64,000 nt of DNA from an uncultured Prevotellaceae bacterium (GCA_902770635.1 CACXTX010000005.1:1-64000), one strand, 5' to 3'. Shown: positions 32,863 through 42,055, numbered from the stretch's first letter. Notes: generated from the letters alone by a model not told the origin. Program-made: numbers and translations.

Positions 32863-33753
32863 ATGAAACCAGCTCAGATATTCCACCAGTACATCTGGAT
32901 CATCAACACGCTCAGGGCCTATAAGCGGCTGACGTTCGAACAGCTGAACCAGAAGTGGCAGGACGACGCCGTGGCCGACGGCAATTCACTGCAGCGCTCG
33001 TCGTTTAACCGCCATCGCGACGCCATTCAGGACATGTTCGGCATTATCATCGACTGCGAGCCACGAACTTATAAGTATTTCATCCGCAACACAGAGGTGC
33101 TCGGCGACGACAGCGTCGAGAGTTGGCTCTTCTCGACGCTTGCCGTGCATGGTGTCTTGGCCGACAGCGCTGCCGTCAAGGAGCGTATGGTGTTGGAGAA
33201 TGCACCTGCTGGCGAGCAGTATCTCGACATCCTCATCCGTGCCATTCGTACTAACCACCGCTTGTATATAGGCTACCGGAAATTCGGGGCCGAGGCTTAC
33301 GAGAAGGTTGTTTGTCCTTACGCCCTGAAGCTGTTCCGCCAGCGCTGGTACCTGTTGGCGCTAAATGACGAGAAGCAGATGCGCATCTACGCCCTCGACC
33401 GTATGACGATGGTGGAACAGACGGACGAGACGTTCGAAATGCCTGCCGACTTCTCTGCGCAGGCCTACTTCTCAGAGTACTTTGGCGTGCTGACGGACGA
33501 CACCCCTCTGGCTCACGTTATCCTGCGCGCTCACAAGTGGATGCCCAACTACCTGCGCACGCTGCCCCTGCACCACTCGCAGCGCGAACTCGAATCCACG
33601 CCCGACTATACCGATTTCTCCTATGACATCCGCCCCACCACCGATTTTCTTGGCGAACTGCTGCGCCACAGCGACGGCATCGAAGTGCTCCAACCGCTGG
33701 AACTTCGCGAGAAAATGCGGCAAATGATAGCCGAAACTCTTAAAAGATATTAA
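32863..33753 (+). CDS. WYL-domain transcriptional regulator
   Basis: 296 residues. The N-terminal winged HTH (RLTFEQLNQKWQDDAVADGNSLQRSSFNRHRDAIQDMF) is followed by the WYL domain (RQRWYLLALNDEKQMRIYALDRM) and a WCX-like C-terminus. WYL proteins bind nucleic acid or nucleotide ligands and often control defence genes. It sits at the left border of the methyltransferase island, and its last codons (LKRY-stop) lie within the 73-bp repeat. Regulation of the island is inference. Confidence 0.88.
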   Translation: MKPAQIFHQYIWIINTLRAYKRLTFEQLNQKWQDDAVADGNSLQRSSFNRHRDAIQDMFGIIIDCEPRTYKYFIRNTEVLGDDSVESWLFSTLAVHGVLADSAAVKERMVLENAPAGEQYLDILIRAIRTNHRLYIGYRKFGAEAYEKVVCPYALKLFRQRWYLLALNDEKQMRIYALDRMTMVEQTDETFEMPADFSAQAYFSEYFGVLTDDTPLAHVILRAHKWMPNYLRTLPLHHSQRELESTPDYTDFSYDIRPTTDFLGELLRHSDGIEVLQPLELREKMRQMIAETLKRY

Positions 33754-33810
33754 AATTTAGTGGGGTGTCCTGACTTTTAGGACACCCTACTTTTAATTTT
33801 GCAATCGGAA
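33738..33810 (+). repeat. 73-bp direct repeat, left copy
   Basis: Spans the WYL gene end, a terminator hairpin (GGTGTCCT...AGGACACC plus T tract) and a TAATTTTG promoter box (33794-33801). Matches 41006-41078 except at two positions near 33762-33764. Confidence 0.9.
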
Positions 33811-33828
33811 ACTTAAAAATTTATAGTT

Positions 33829-33969
33829 ATGATTGCAAATAAGACTATTTCGATAGATGCGCTGATAGACTTAGTAATGGCCAAGTTGTTCCTATTGGCA
33901 GAGTACGTGTGTGATAAAACCTCATTCCGCTCTGTCAAATTTCGTTATTTCTGGCGAAGAGAGGCGTAA
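33829..33969 (+). CDS. Small orphan frame, 46 residues
   Basis: Begins MIANKTISIDALIDLVMAKL and ends SVKFRYFWRREA. It starts 28 bp after a TAATTTTG box in the left repeat. It may be the N-terminal remnant of a larger gene lost when the island formed. No family recognised. Confidence 0.4.
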   Translation: MIANKTISIDALIDLVMAKLFLLAEYVCDKTSFRSVKFRYFWRREA

Positions 33970-34057
33970 CAATCTTGTTTTATGCCTACGTAAAGGTAGA
34001 GAGTGTTAATAATACCTTATATTTATAGTTGATTTTTGCAGATATGAGAAAATTTTG

Positions 34058-34065
34058 TATTTTTG
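34058..34065 (+). promoter_or_regulatory. -7 promoter box for the methyltransferase operon
   Basis: TATTTTTG ends 17 nt before the ATG at 34083 and decides that start over the earlier ATG at 34029. Confidence 0.55.
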
Positions 34066-34082
34066 CACAAATTATTTCATTT

Positions 34083-34322
34083 ATGGAAAGACAGCCGGAC
34101 AATAATATGGCAAAGCGTTTCCTAAAGATGGAGATGCTACGCAGAGGTATCAGTTCTGAGAAGCTTCAGACGTTGTTGTCTGAGAAGGGCTATTCATACA
34201 CGTTGTCAAGCATAAACAGCAAGATCAGTAGAGGTACTTTTAGCGCTTCTTTTTTGATACAATGTCTTGAGGCCATGAAATGTGATAAAATTGATTTAAA
34301 CAATCTTTTCCGTAAGTTATGA
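34083..34322 (+). CDS. DUF6471-like small HTH protein
   Basis: 79 residues: MERQPDNNMAKRFLKMEMLRRGISSEKLQTLLSEKGY-type N-terminus with SINSKISRGTFSASFLIQCLEAM, a Cro/C1-like HTH of the DUF6471 kind. Such proteins sit in front of DNA methyltransferase genes and may be controllers. Its stop overlaps the start of the first methyltransferase by 4 bp. Confidence 0.75.
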   Translation: MERQPDNNMAKRFLKMEMLRRGISSEKLQTLLSEKGYSYTLSSINSKISRGTFSASFLIQCLEAMKCDKIDLNNLFRKL

Positions 34323-36868
34323 GTAATTGCATAAGTAGACTAGTACAATACGTCAATACATCACTTGACGGTTATTGTGACAAAGACGAGATGGATGTTG
34401 TATGTGCATCCATATCTGTACTTTATGCAATAAAGAAATTGACGTGGGCAAATAGTACTATTTGTTTCGATTACCATGGGGAAGAATATAATAGAGTTAA
34501 GTCCCATTTTGGTGATCTGGTGTCTTGTTATGATTACTATATAGGTAAACTTGCCCCTGAAAAGCTTGCTCAGCTTAACTGTCTTATTGATGATATTCTG
34601 ACAGGGAATCCTGCTGATTCAAACATGGTATCATGGATTTATCAGCAGCTGAAAGGTACTTTGGCCAAAGAGGCACTAAAAAAAATAGGTAGTGACAAGA
34701 ATAAACTGACAGGCACAGACATGCTGGTTCAAACTCAGTTCTTTACTGACAACTATATGGTCAGATATTTGGTTGACAAGGTATTTGAGATGCAAAAAGA
34801 TAATCTGCCTAATGTTGTCTTTATAGATCCTGCTTGTGGTGGGGGAAATTTCTTGACCTACATATATAAGAAGCTTCTTGACTGGTACAAGATTCATACT
34901 GAATACGATGTAAATACGATTAACTCACTCATATTATCTAAGAACCTCGTTGGTTATGATCTCGATACAAACCTCTCAAAAATTGCAGCTCTTTCCCTCT
35001 ATATATGTAGCAGGCTTCGCACAGGCTTATCTGATACTGCTGACATTTTTGTTTATGGTGGTATACAAGATGATGTAAGAGGTTTTTTGACGCGGAACGT
35101 CAAGTCAAACATCATTTCAGACATGGATATGGCACAATTAATGTCACATATACGTGAGCAACATGCTCCCATTGTGTACATTACAAATCCGCCATTTATG
35201 GGAAAGAGAGATATGGATCTGTGCCTTAAGGAATATCTACAAAGCTATTATCCAAGTTCAAAGGGTGACTTATGCTTCTCATTCATGGAGCAGGTTATGC
35301 ATTGCATGAGGAGTCAAGATTTGTTTGCAGCGGTTACTCAAAATGGTTGGTTGGCTTTGTCGACATTAAAGGGATTTAGAAAGAAACTCCTTGATAAATT
35401 CTTCCTGGACACATGTGTTGACATGGGTGCGAATGCATTTGAGAATATCAATGGTGAAAAGACAAATATCGTATTATCAATTATAACAGGAAAAAGCAAG
35501 CAACGTTGCAAAGATAGTATTTTCGTCAATCTGAGAGGAAAAAACATTGCAGAAAAAAAGTTATTACTATCAAATGGGCAATACGAAGAGTATTCTGTAA
35601 ACATGGATGTTTTCAGACGTAATGCCAATTATGAGTTTTGTTACCAATTAGGAAATGATATCGAGCAAATCAAATCGATGCCATTATATGGTGATTATAG
35701 TAAATGCATGCAGGGATCATCAACAGGTGATAACAAGACGATGGTTAAGTATATATGGGAAACCAATGAACCAGGGTGGGTGCTCGCTAGTAAGGGTGGA
35801 GGATATAGTAAATGGGGTGGCCTCAATTATTACAGGGTAAAATGGGGTATACATGGTGAGTTGCTAAAGAGCAACAAAGGTAGTGCATTGAGAAACCCCA
35901 ATGAGATAGAGAACACAGCACTTGTTTACAGTGATACAGGTACACTTGGCTTAAGCACAAGATGTAGAATAGATGGTCAGGTATTTATTGCCTCAGGTCC
36001 TGGTATAAAAGTGCTTAAGGGAAATCCATTGTGCCATCAGGCTTTTCTGAATTCTAAGATTTCTACCTATTTTCTGAAAATTTTGAATCCCAAGTTTACA
36101 GTAAGTGCTGGTTACATAAGTAAAATTCCCGTTGCTGATGGTCTTCTCGATGACAAGTTTTTGGCTTTGTCTGCAGAGAAATGTATCTATCTCAAGCAAG
36201 AATACTTATCTCGTAAATTGCCTAATTATGAATTCGCTCATGATAATTATGCAGCAATACTCGATGTTGAGAGCTATATAGAAAATGCAATTAAAAAAGA
36301 TATATTTAATCAATATCGCAGATATATATACGAGCAAGAGACTGATAAATATATTTTGGGGAAGTATCATCTATCTGATGCTCAAAAAGCAGAATATGAC
36401 AAAATGATGGGTAGTAATATTTCCTATACTGGCAGTATGTTGAATTTGAGAAGAATTGACAAGATGCTGGCATCCACTATGAATGAAAGCTGTCAATCAG
36501 TAAGTCGCAAATTGAATGGCTTTATTGTAGGAACTGAGAATTGCATAGATATGATATCGTATATGTACTCTCTTCCGCCCAAAGACATCACACGATACTT
36601 GTTGTCTAATGCTTCATATCTTTCTATAACAAAGCAACTATATATGAGAGATTTAGTACATAAGATAATTTTAAAGGTATCAGATGTAACTTCTTTGTCT
36701 GAGGTTCATGTTGATGCAAATTTATCTATAGACATAATTCTCGAAAGGATAAAAGAACATTATCCCTTGCTTTTTAAACAACTTCAATTTTCCAGTGAAT
36801 TGATAAAGGACATCCTTGATAATGTACACAATAAATGTTTCTTTAACAAGCCAATACTTCAGTTATGA
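34319..36868 (+). CDS. N6-adenine-type DNA methyltransferase 1
   Basis: 849 residues. SAM-binding motif I is DPACGGGNFL (residues 170-179) and catalytic motif IV is NPPF (290-293), as in gamma-class adenine methyltransferases. The central TRD region (GGGYSKWGGLNYYRVKWG, then GSALRNPNEIENTALVYSD and FIASGPGIKVL) resembles the PglX/type IIG specificity module. A fused nuclease was not seen. Followed by an overlapping second methyltransferase (ATGA). Codon usage and AT content differ from flanking chromosomal genes. Confidence 0.88.
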   Translation: MSNCISRLVQYVNTSLDGYCDKDEMDVVCASISVLYAIKKLTWANSTICFDYHGEEYNRVKSHFGDLVSCYDYYIGKLAPEKLAQLNCLIDDILTGNPADSNMVSWIYQQLKGTLAKEALKKIGSDKNKLTGTDMLVQTQFFTDNYMVRYLVDKVFEMQKDNLPNVVFIDPACGGGNFLTYIYKKLLDWYKIHTEYDVNTINSLILSKNLVGYDLDTNLSKIAALSLYICSRLRTGLSDTADIFVYGGIQDDVRGFLTRNVKSNIISDMDMAQLMSHIREQHAPIVYITNPPFMGKRDMDLCLKEYLQSYYPSSKGDLCFSFMEQVMHCMRSQDLFAAVTQNGWLALSTLKGFRKKLLDKFFLDTCVDMGANAFENINGEKTNIVLSIITGKSKQRCKDSIFVNLRGKNIAEKKLLLSNGQYEEYSVNMDVFRRNANYEFCYQLGNDIEQIKSMPLYGDYSKCMQGSSTGDNKTMVKYIWETNEPGWVLASKGGGYSKWGGLNYYRVKWGIHGELLKSNKGSALRNPNEIENTALVYSDTGTLGLSTRCRIDGQVFIASGPGIKVLKGNPLCHQAFLNSKISTYFLKILNPKFTVSAGYISKIPVADGLLDDKFLALSAEKCIYLKQEYLSRKLPNYEFAHDNYAAILDVESYIENAIKKDIFNQYRRYIYEQETDKYILGKYHLSDAQKAEYDKMMGSNISYTGSMLNLRRIDKMLASTMNESCQSVSRKLNGFIVGTENCIDMISYMYSLPPKDITRYLLSNASYLSITKQLYMRDLVHKIILKVSDVTSLSEVHVDANLSIDIILERIKEHYPLLFKQLQFSSELIKDILDNVHNKCFFNKPILQL

Positions 36869-39210
36869 ATTTCCTGCAACAGTATAAGGACGCATTGTCA
36901 CAAGTGTTAGAAATCGCATATCAAAACAAGGAAGAAATCAATCCTGTTTTGATATGCCGACTACTGTTTACTGTTCGCACATATTTCGTTGCATGCTGTT
37001 ATGTATCTGCTCACTGCCTAACTGTATATAAGCGAGCAATGAGTTTATATGAAAGTATGGCATGGCTGAGAGAGAACATTTCTGAAAAAAGTCCTTTCCT
37101 TGTCGTTTATAACCAAACTTCAGAGCAAATAAACGAGATTGTCAATAGTTATGTTTCTGATATTGACACAGAGAGTTTTACTTATAATCTGGGCTTTATC
37201 TATGAAACTCTGTTGCATACTGATGTTAGCGAAACATCTGTTGTGGATGGTGACTTGTCGAGAAACAAACAAGGGAGTTATTATTCGCCTAGTGAACTTG
37301 CTTCATATCTTACAAAAGCTGTAATTGACAATTATGTAAAAAATAATGGTTTGCAGGGGTTAAACACCGCTCATATAATAGACTTTTCATGCGGATCAGG
37401 TATTTTCCTGAAAGAAGCCCTTAGTTATATTGGCAGTTTACTAAATTTGAACCATGGTGAATTGTCTCGTATTGTGGACAATCTTTATGCCTGCGATGTT
37501 GATTTTATAGCACTAGAAATTTGCAAATTCAACATTATGGATTATGTTGAGAATGCTGATATATACGATAAACTTTCTGAACATTTCAGACATGCAAATT
37601 TTCTTCTTGATACAGAAAACGAGAAAGGATCCAATGAGAAAATTGATGCATATCTAAATGGGTATATATATCATAGGGATCTTGCCGTCGGTTTTGATTT
37701 CTTAAAGCAGTATGATATTATTCTTGGTAATCCTCCATGGGAAAAGATAAGATTTGAAGAAAAAAGTTTCTATGCTCAATATGTTGCTTCAATAGGAAAT
37801 ATAAATTTTAAAACTGACGTAAACAATGCTATTGAGAATGCAGGAAATGCCAATAAAGCGTTGGAAGAATATTGCTCAACGTATAAGCAGCAAATTTCAA
37901 GTGCGAAAGAAACGATAAAAAAATCTCGTCGTTTTGAGTCTTCCTCCGCTGGCGAACTGAATACAAGTAATCTGTTTACAGAGGCAGCATATGATCTCAT
38001 GTCTAACAAAGCTTCTGTAGGACTAATTGTAAAAAGTTCTACTATTGCTACAAAAGCAAGCAAATCATTATATGACAAAATCAGTAACAGAGTTTGGGCC
38101 ATTTATGACTTTATTAACAGGAAAAGATTCTTTAATATAGATGGAAGAGAGCGTTTCTCTCTTTTGATAATGGATGGATTGAAACACAATAGTTTTAACC
38201 TAGCCATGAATATTCAAGATATTAATGATGTAGCCCTCAATCGTGTTAAAGTCACCAAGAAAGACTTATGTTTGCTTAATCCAGAAACAGGGATGATTCC
38301 AAATCTGGCATCATCAAGAGATTTGGCAATTTTAGTTTCAATATACGAGAAACTTAAGACAGTTGCAGACGTGTTCCCAACTCTGAAATATGGACGTCTT
38401 GTGCACTTTACAAACCACGCCAACGATATAGACAAGACAAAACTGTCAGACAACTTGCCAGTTTATGAGGGAAAATTCTTTTCTTCGTTTGATGGTTCTT
38501 ATGCAGGTTTCAATCACATTGCCTTTGTTGATAGATATAAGGCAAAGGCACATGCAGGAAAACTGTCTGATTTAGACAAAAAAAATCACAACTATCCAGA
38601 ATCCAGGTTTTTTATTAAAAAGTCAAAATGGAATGCTCTTTCTGCAAACTATAAAGCAGATTATATGTTGGCATGGCACAGCCTTACTTCTGCTACAAAT
38701 AGCAGAGCTTGCATTGCAACAATTCTACCATTTATGCCTGCCTCACAATCTGTTCAATTCCTGATTTCAGATTCGAAAGATGCGCTAGTATATCTATGCT
38801 GCCTCTTCAATTCTGTCGTTTTTGACTATATTGTAAAAAATAAACTAACAGGTATTGATTTGACTCAAACTTTTATTAAACAAATTGCTATCCCAGGAAT
38901 TGAAACAGCAAAGGCATATAAAGTTAAATGTAGGGGTATGAATATCTCAGCATTTGAGTATCTTACCCATATTTGCAGAGAACTACTTAAGGATGACAAT
39001 CGTTGCGATGGCCTTTTTTCACAAGATAAAGAAATTGGAATAGAATTACCATCAAATAGAAACAAGCTACAAATGATGATGGATACATTCGTAGCTTGTT
39101 TGTATGGGATAAATGCTGAGTGTTTCGATTATATATTCAAATCATACTCTACGTATTCGACAGATGAAATTAATGAAATGAAAGATGAACTCAATCTTCT
39201 GTTGAGTTGA
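36865..39210 (+). CDS. N6-adenine-type DNA methyltransferase 2
   Basis: 781 residues. GSYYSPSELASYLTKAVI (a typical methylase entry motif), motif I DFSCGSGIFL (173-182) and motif IV NPPW (289-292). The spacing between motifs matches methyltransferase 1, suggesting paralogy. Eco57I-like RM methylase family. The C-terminal half (FNHIAFVDRYKAKAHAGKL, FMPASQSVQFLISDSKDAL) would be the specificity part. Overlaps the convergent PLD nuclease gene by 20 bp. Confidence 0.88.
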   Translation: MNFLQQYKDALSQVLEIAYQNKEEINPVLICRLLFTVRTYFVACCYVSAHCLTVYKRAMSLYESMAWLRENISEKSPFLVVYNQTSEQINEIVNSYVSDIDTESFTYNLGFIYETLLHTDVSETSVVDGDLSRNKQGSYYSPSELASYLTKAVIDNYVKNNGLQGLNTAHIIDFSCGSGIFLKEALSYIGSLLNLNHGELSRIVDNLYACDVDFIALEICKFNIMDYVENADIYDKLSEHFRHANFLLDTENEKGSNEKIDAYLNGYIYHRDLAVGFDFLKQYDIILGNPPWEKIRFEEKSFYAQYVASIGNINFKTDVNNAIENAGNANKALEEYCSTYKQQISSAKETIKKSRRFESSSAGELNTSNLFTEAAYDLMSNKASVGLIVKSSTIATKASKSLYDKISNRVWAIYDFINRKRFFNIDGRERFSLLIMDGLKHNSFNLAMNIQDINDVALNRVKVTKKDLCLLNPETGMIPNLASSRDLAILVSIYEKLKTVADVFPTLKYGRLVHFTNHANDIDKTKLSDNLPVYEGKFFSSFDGSYAGFNHIAFVDRYKAKAHAGKLSDLDKKNHNYPESRFFIKKSKWNALSANYKADYMLAWHSLTSATNSRACIATILPFMPASQSVQFLISDSKDALVYLCCLFNSVVFDYIVKNKLTGIDLTQTFIKQIAIPGIETAKAYKVKCRGMNISAFEYLTHICRELLKDDNRCDGLFSQDKEIGIELPSNRNKLQMMMDTFVACLYGINAECFDYIFKSYSTYSTDEINEMKDELNLLLS

Positions 39211-40438
39211 TTAAACCATAAGCACGGCCTTGGCCATTTCCACCTCGTGCCCAATCGGAGGATTGGGATATCATGTTGTCTAACTCTGACTCGTCAAGAA
39301 TATAGAAGTTGAATTTGTTTGCTACGCTTGTTTTTTCGAAAATCAAAATCTTATGTTGGAATCCTCCATATTCTCCAAGTTTGGGTGATGAAATATCGGT
39401 CATTTTCAAACCACCAGCCGTTTCTCCTTTAATTTGCAATCGCCAATTGTTGTTGCCATGTCCATATAGTATGGTGTTGTTCTTATAAATCTTACCATTG
39501 TAGACAAGATTGATATCCTTCGTTATGTTATGATTTGTCTTGTCTATACCAAAGAAGTCTACACTGCCAAACTTCTTAACATTATCAAGTTTCCCTTGCG
39601 CGGATAGATCCAGAATGTTTCTTGAGCCTCCTGTCATCTCGCAAGTTTCAATCCACATACTATTACCAGATAACACAGCAGATGCCGTGTGAATCATAAT
39701 ATCCTTGTCACCCGCTTTCATAATTTGAGTTTTTACACTTTTTTTGGTCGAGGACTTAGGAGTCTTAATTTTTAGCTTGGCAAAAGTTTTGTTTAAGGTC
39801 TCAACATCTGACAATTGGGCAGTTGAAATGACTTCACTATGAGAATTATTAACTGCTCTCAATGTCTTTTCTGGGAGAACGACCTTGGTTTTTACTAACG
39901 TGTCAAGAATCTCTTCTGTAAGGAGTTGACAAGTAGTTGACTCACCATTGATAAAATTATTGTAATAGTCATAAATGTCTGAAAGGAGTTCTCTTCCTTT
40001 TTCGTCTTCATCTCCATATTCATTGCATACGCATAATGAAGCCTCGACGTTCTGGTACAATCCAGAAGTAGTCAAATTTGAAGAACCGACAATAACAAAG
40101 TATTTGTTTTCTCCCTCAAATGTATATATCTTAGGGTGATACACGACCCTGTTTGGGGAAAAGACAATATACGTGGGTATTCTTTCTGCAATTAACAACT
40201 CAAGAGCTTCTTTGGATGTACCATGCAAATCCACACCAACATACAAACGTATCGTGCCATTTTTCTTAATATGAGCCTTAACATTTGGAAGTATCTGTTT
40301 GATACCACCTACACTTGCAAAAGCCACAAAGGCAGAAAGCTCTTGATAGTTATTGCTTTCAAGAATATTGTTGATTACATCGCCAGCAGGTTTATCAGTT
40401 GGTAACGACAACCCTTGTCCTATAAATTTTACTTCCAT
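39191..40438 (-). CDS. PLD-family restriction endonuclease (NgoFVII/BfiI-like)
   Basis: 415 residues. A phospholipase-D-type nuclease motif HPK (H101, K103) with SSN (119-121) in HPKIYTFEGENKYFVIVGSSN, preceded by LYVGVDLHGTSKEAL; only one HKD motif, as in dimeric BfiI-type enzymes. The C-terminal half could be a B3-like DNA-recognition domain (NNTILYGHGNNNWRLQIKGE, GEYGGFQHKILIFEK). Divergent from the RhuM remnant and convergent with the methyltransferases. Cleavage of unmethylated DNA is inferred. Confidence 0.8.
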   Translation of the reverse strand: MEVKFIGQGLSLPTDKPAGDVINNILESNNYQELSAFVAFASVGGIKQILPNVKAHIKKNGTIRLYVGVDLHGTSKEALELLIAERIPTYIVFSPNRVVYHPKIYTFEGENKYFVIVGSSNLTTSGLYQNVEASLCVCNEYGDEDEKGRELLSDIYDYYNNFINGESTTCQLLTEEILDTLVKTKVVLPEKTLRAVNNSHSEVISTAQLSDVETLNKTFAKLKIKTPKSSTKKSVKTQIMKAGDKDIMIHTASAVLSGNSMWIETCEMTGGSRNILDLSAQGKLDNVKKFGSVDFFGIDKTNHNITKDINLVYNGKIYKNNTILYGHGNNNWRLQIKGETAGGLKMTDISSPKLGEYGGFQHKILIFEKTSVANKFNFYILDESELDNMISQSSDWARGGNGQGRAYGLINSTED

Positions 40439-40500
40439 CTTTATTTGTCTTTAAACTACAGAAACAATTATACAGGGCTATAAACTCTGTATTCATACTG

Positions 40501-40508
40501 CAAACTTA
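40501..40508 (-). promoter_or_regulatory. -7 promoter box for the PLD nuclease
   Basis: TAAGTTTG on the minus strand, about 62 bp upstream of the nuclease ATG. The nuclease therefore has a promoter separate from the methyltransferases. Confidence 0.5.
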
Positions 40509-40640
40509 CATATTTTTTTTGTATTACGCCTTATTTCAATTAAGAAATTAAGTATTCTTTAGAGTAAGACGTAACATTTTCGATTTTTGCGTACTATATT
40601 GGTAGAAAAGTATTAATTATGCAATAAGAAAGAATAAAGT

Positions 40641-41021
40641 ATGAAGGAAGATCAGAAGATTGTTATCTATCAGACAGAGGACGGACAAACTCAAATCGAT
40701 GTTCGATTGGAGAATGAAACGGTGTGGTTGACGCAGGCTCAGATGACAGAGTTATTTCAGAAAGACAAGTCTGTTATAGCTCGTCATATCAACAATGCTT
40801 TGAAGGAGGGTGAACTTGAAGAAAATAGTAATATGCATTTTTTGCATAATACCCAATATAAGTATCGTCCAACAAAGATTTACGACCTTGATACCATTAT
40901 CTGTGTTTGCTACCGCTTTCCGTATTTAGTCGCGCAAGATAATCAAGGACGTGATGGTGAAGGTGGTGGTGAACCTGATAAACCAGCGGAACGATTAAGT
41001 AATATTCTTAAAAGATATTAA
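40641..41021 (+). pseudogene. RhuM/virulence-family gene, truncated
   Basis: 126 residues. The N-terminal ~95 residues match the RhuM pattern (IVIYQTEDGQTQIDVRLENE, VWLTQAQMTELFQKDKSVI, YRPTKIYDLDTIICVCYR), a family normally near 330 residues. After VCYR the sequence departs (FPYLVAQDNQGRDGEGGGEP) and the last residues, LKRY-stop, come from the right 73-bp repeat. The gene is therefore a chimera cut at the island border. RhuM genes often accompany type I RM loci. Confidence 0.75.
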
Positions 41022-41078
41022 AATTTAGTAGAGTGTCCTGACTTTTAGGACACCCTACTTTTAATTTTGCAATCGGAA
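41006..41078 (+). repeat. 73-bp direct repeat, right copy
   Basis: Second copy of the border repeat (two mismatches), again combining a frame end, a terminator hairpin and a TAATTTTG promoter box (41062-41069) that now faces the 41230 genes. Confidence 0.9.
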
Positions 41079-41090
41079 TTGCGAAAACAG

Positions 41091-41135
41091 GCTGCGCTCG
41101 GCATAATTGGAGCAAGCTCCATTCTGCTCTCGCTG
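41091..41135. repeat. Structured dispersed repeat, copy A
   Basis: GCTCGGCA...TT, a hairpin TGGAGC-AA-GCTCCA, then CTGCTCTCGCTG. The copy at 45367-45408 keeps both flanks but has a different hairpin. Confidence 0.6.
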
Positions 41136-41229
41136 ACACTGTCTTTGCACCCAAAAAGCTGAGGTAGGATGCTATGCCTTGGCAGCAAGGTAATGTATAA
41201 CTAAAAAAACAACGAAATTGAAAAACGCC

Positions 41230-41505
41230 ATGAGACAGAAATGGAATGCTGAAGAAATGAAGGAGGCGGCGCGCGATGCGCGTCGTGCGCTGGAACGGGA
41301 GCGCGAACGAATGATGGAAAAAGCTGAGTTGATGGACGGATTCTTCCAAGCTATGGATGCAGTGACGGAGGTGATGGCCGAAAACGAAAGGCTAAGAGAC
41401 GAGAACGAGATATTGCGGCAACAGACGAAGGAGGTGCATGTGCTGCAGGTGGCTGGCGACTACAACGATATTCACGACAACAAAACGGTGAGGTATGGCA
41501 GGTAA
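41230..41505 (+). CDS. Coiled-coil protein with IHDNK tail
   Basis: 91 residues from MRQKWNAEEMKEAARDARRA; strongly helical with a coiled coil (MAENERLRDENEILRQQTKE) and a C-terminal motif GDYNDIHDNKTV. An earlier TTG at 41218 is less likely. Overlaps the next gene by 11 bp, and the next protein carries the same YIDIHDNKVVN motif. Unknown function. Confidence 0.6.
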   Translation: MRQKWNAEEMKEAARDARRALERERERMMEKAELMDGFFQAMDAVTEVMAENERLRDENEILRQQTKEVHVLQVAGDYNDIHDNKTVRYGR

Positions 41506-41959
41506 TAACATATATGTAAAGGGGTCGTACATCGACATCCATGACAATAAGGTGGTAAACCTCAGTGTCGACAAGGGAGAGGTGCATGTGGACCAGACGA
41601 ACGACAGCGTGGTGGGGACCGGCGACGAAAATGCTACTGCAACTGATGTGCGTGTGGCGATGGCTGTGCAAGGGCTGTGGGACGAGGGTGTGCTACGGCA
41701 TTTGTATGATTACACATGGGTGATGGAGGTGATAAATCAGACCGACAGCATGCCTTATTTCAATACGCCGGCATCGTTTATCGCCTATCTGAAGGAAGCA
41801 GACGTAGAGCGCCTGCCCTCGGAAGACAGCATCAACAAAAAGCAAAACACCTTTACTGGTCGTTTCCCTGACTGGCTATTCGTTGATTGTGACGCTACAG
41901 AGGCTAAACGAAGAATCAATGTTGGCAAGCGTTTTTTGAATATCTTTAAGTCGACCTAG
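41495..41959 (+). CDS. Unknown protein with N-terminal IHDNK motif
   Basis: 154 residues. The beta-rich N-terminus (NNIYVKGSYIDIHDNKVVNL, GEVHVDQTNDSVV) is followed by a helical C-terminus (FIAYLKEADVERLPSEDSINKKQ and KRRINVGKRFLNIF). Overlapping and sharing a motif with the upstream gene suggests that the pair act together. No family recognised. Confidence 0.6.
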   Translation: MAGNNIYVKGSYIDIHDNKVVNLSVDKGEVHVDQTNDSVVGTGDENATATDVRVAMAVQGLWDEGVLRHLYDYTWVMEVINQTDSMPYFNTPASFIAYLKEADVERLPSEDSINKKQNTFTGRFPDWLFVDCDATEAKRRINVGKRFLNIFKST

Positions 41960-42014
41960 GCTCTTCTTTCGGGAATTTGTTCGGTTATTTGTTCCTGCCT
42001 TCGGTTATTTGTTC

Positions 42015-42050
42015 GTGACGTACTTTTTCGTAAAGTGCGTCACTTTTTTT
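42015..42050 (+). terminator. Terminator after the IHDNK pair
   Basis: GTGACG-TACTTT...AAAGTG-CGTCAC followed by T7; preceded by repeated CGGTTATTTGTTC units. Confidence 0.85.
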
Positions 42051-42055
42051 GTTTG

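Larger units (their letters stand above)
33738..41078. mobile_element. Repeat-bounded restriction-modification island
   Basis: A 7.3-kb segment between 73-bp direct repeats, visibly more AT-rich than the flanking genes. It holds a HTH gene, two DNA methyltransferases, a PLD-type endonuclease, a broken RhuM gene and a small orphan frame. No recombinase or transposase is present, so it may have been acquired by homologous recombination or moved in trans. Confidence 0.75.

Noticed and set aside
34083..40438. DISARM or BREX assignment of the methyltransferase island
   Set aside because: No DUF1998, helicase, PglZ, BrxC or other required partner genes; only a PLD nuclease and PglX-like features are shared.
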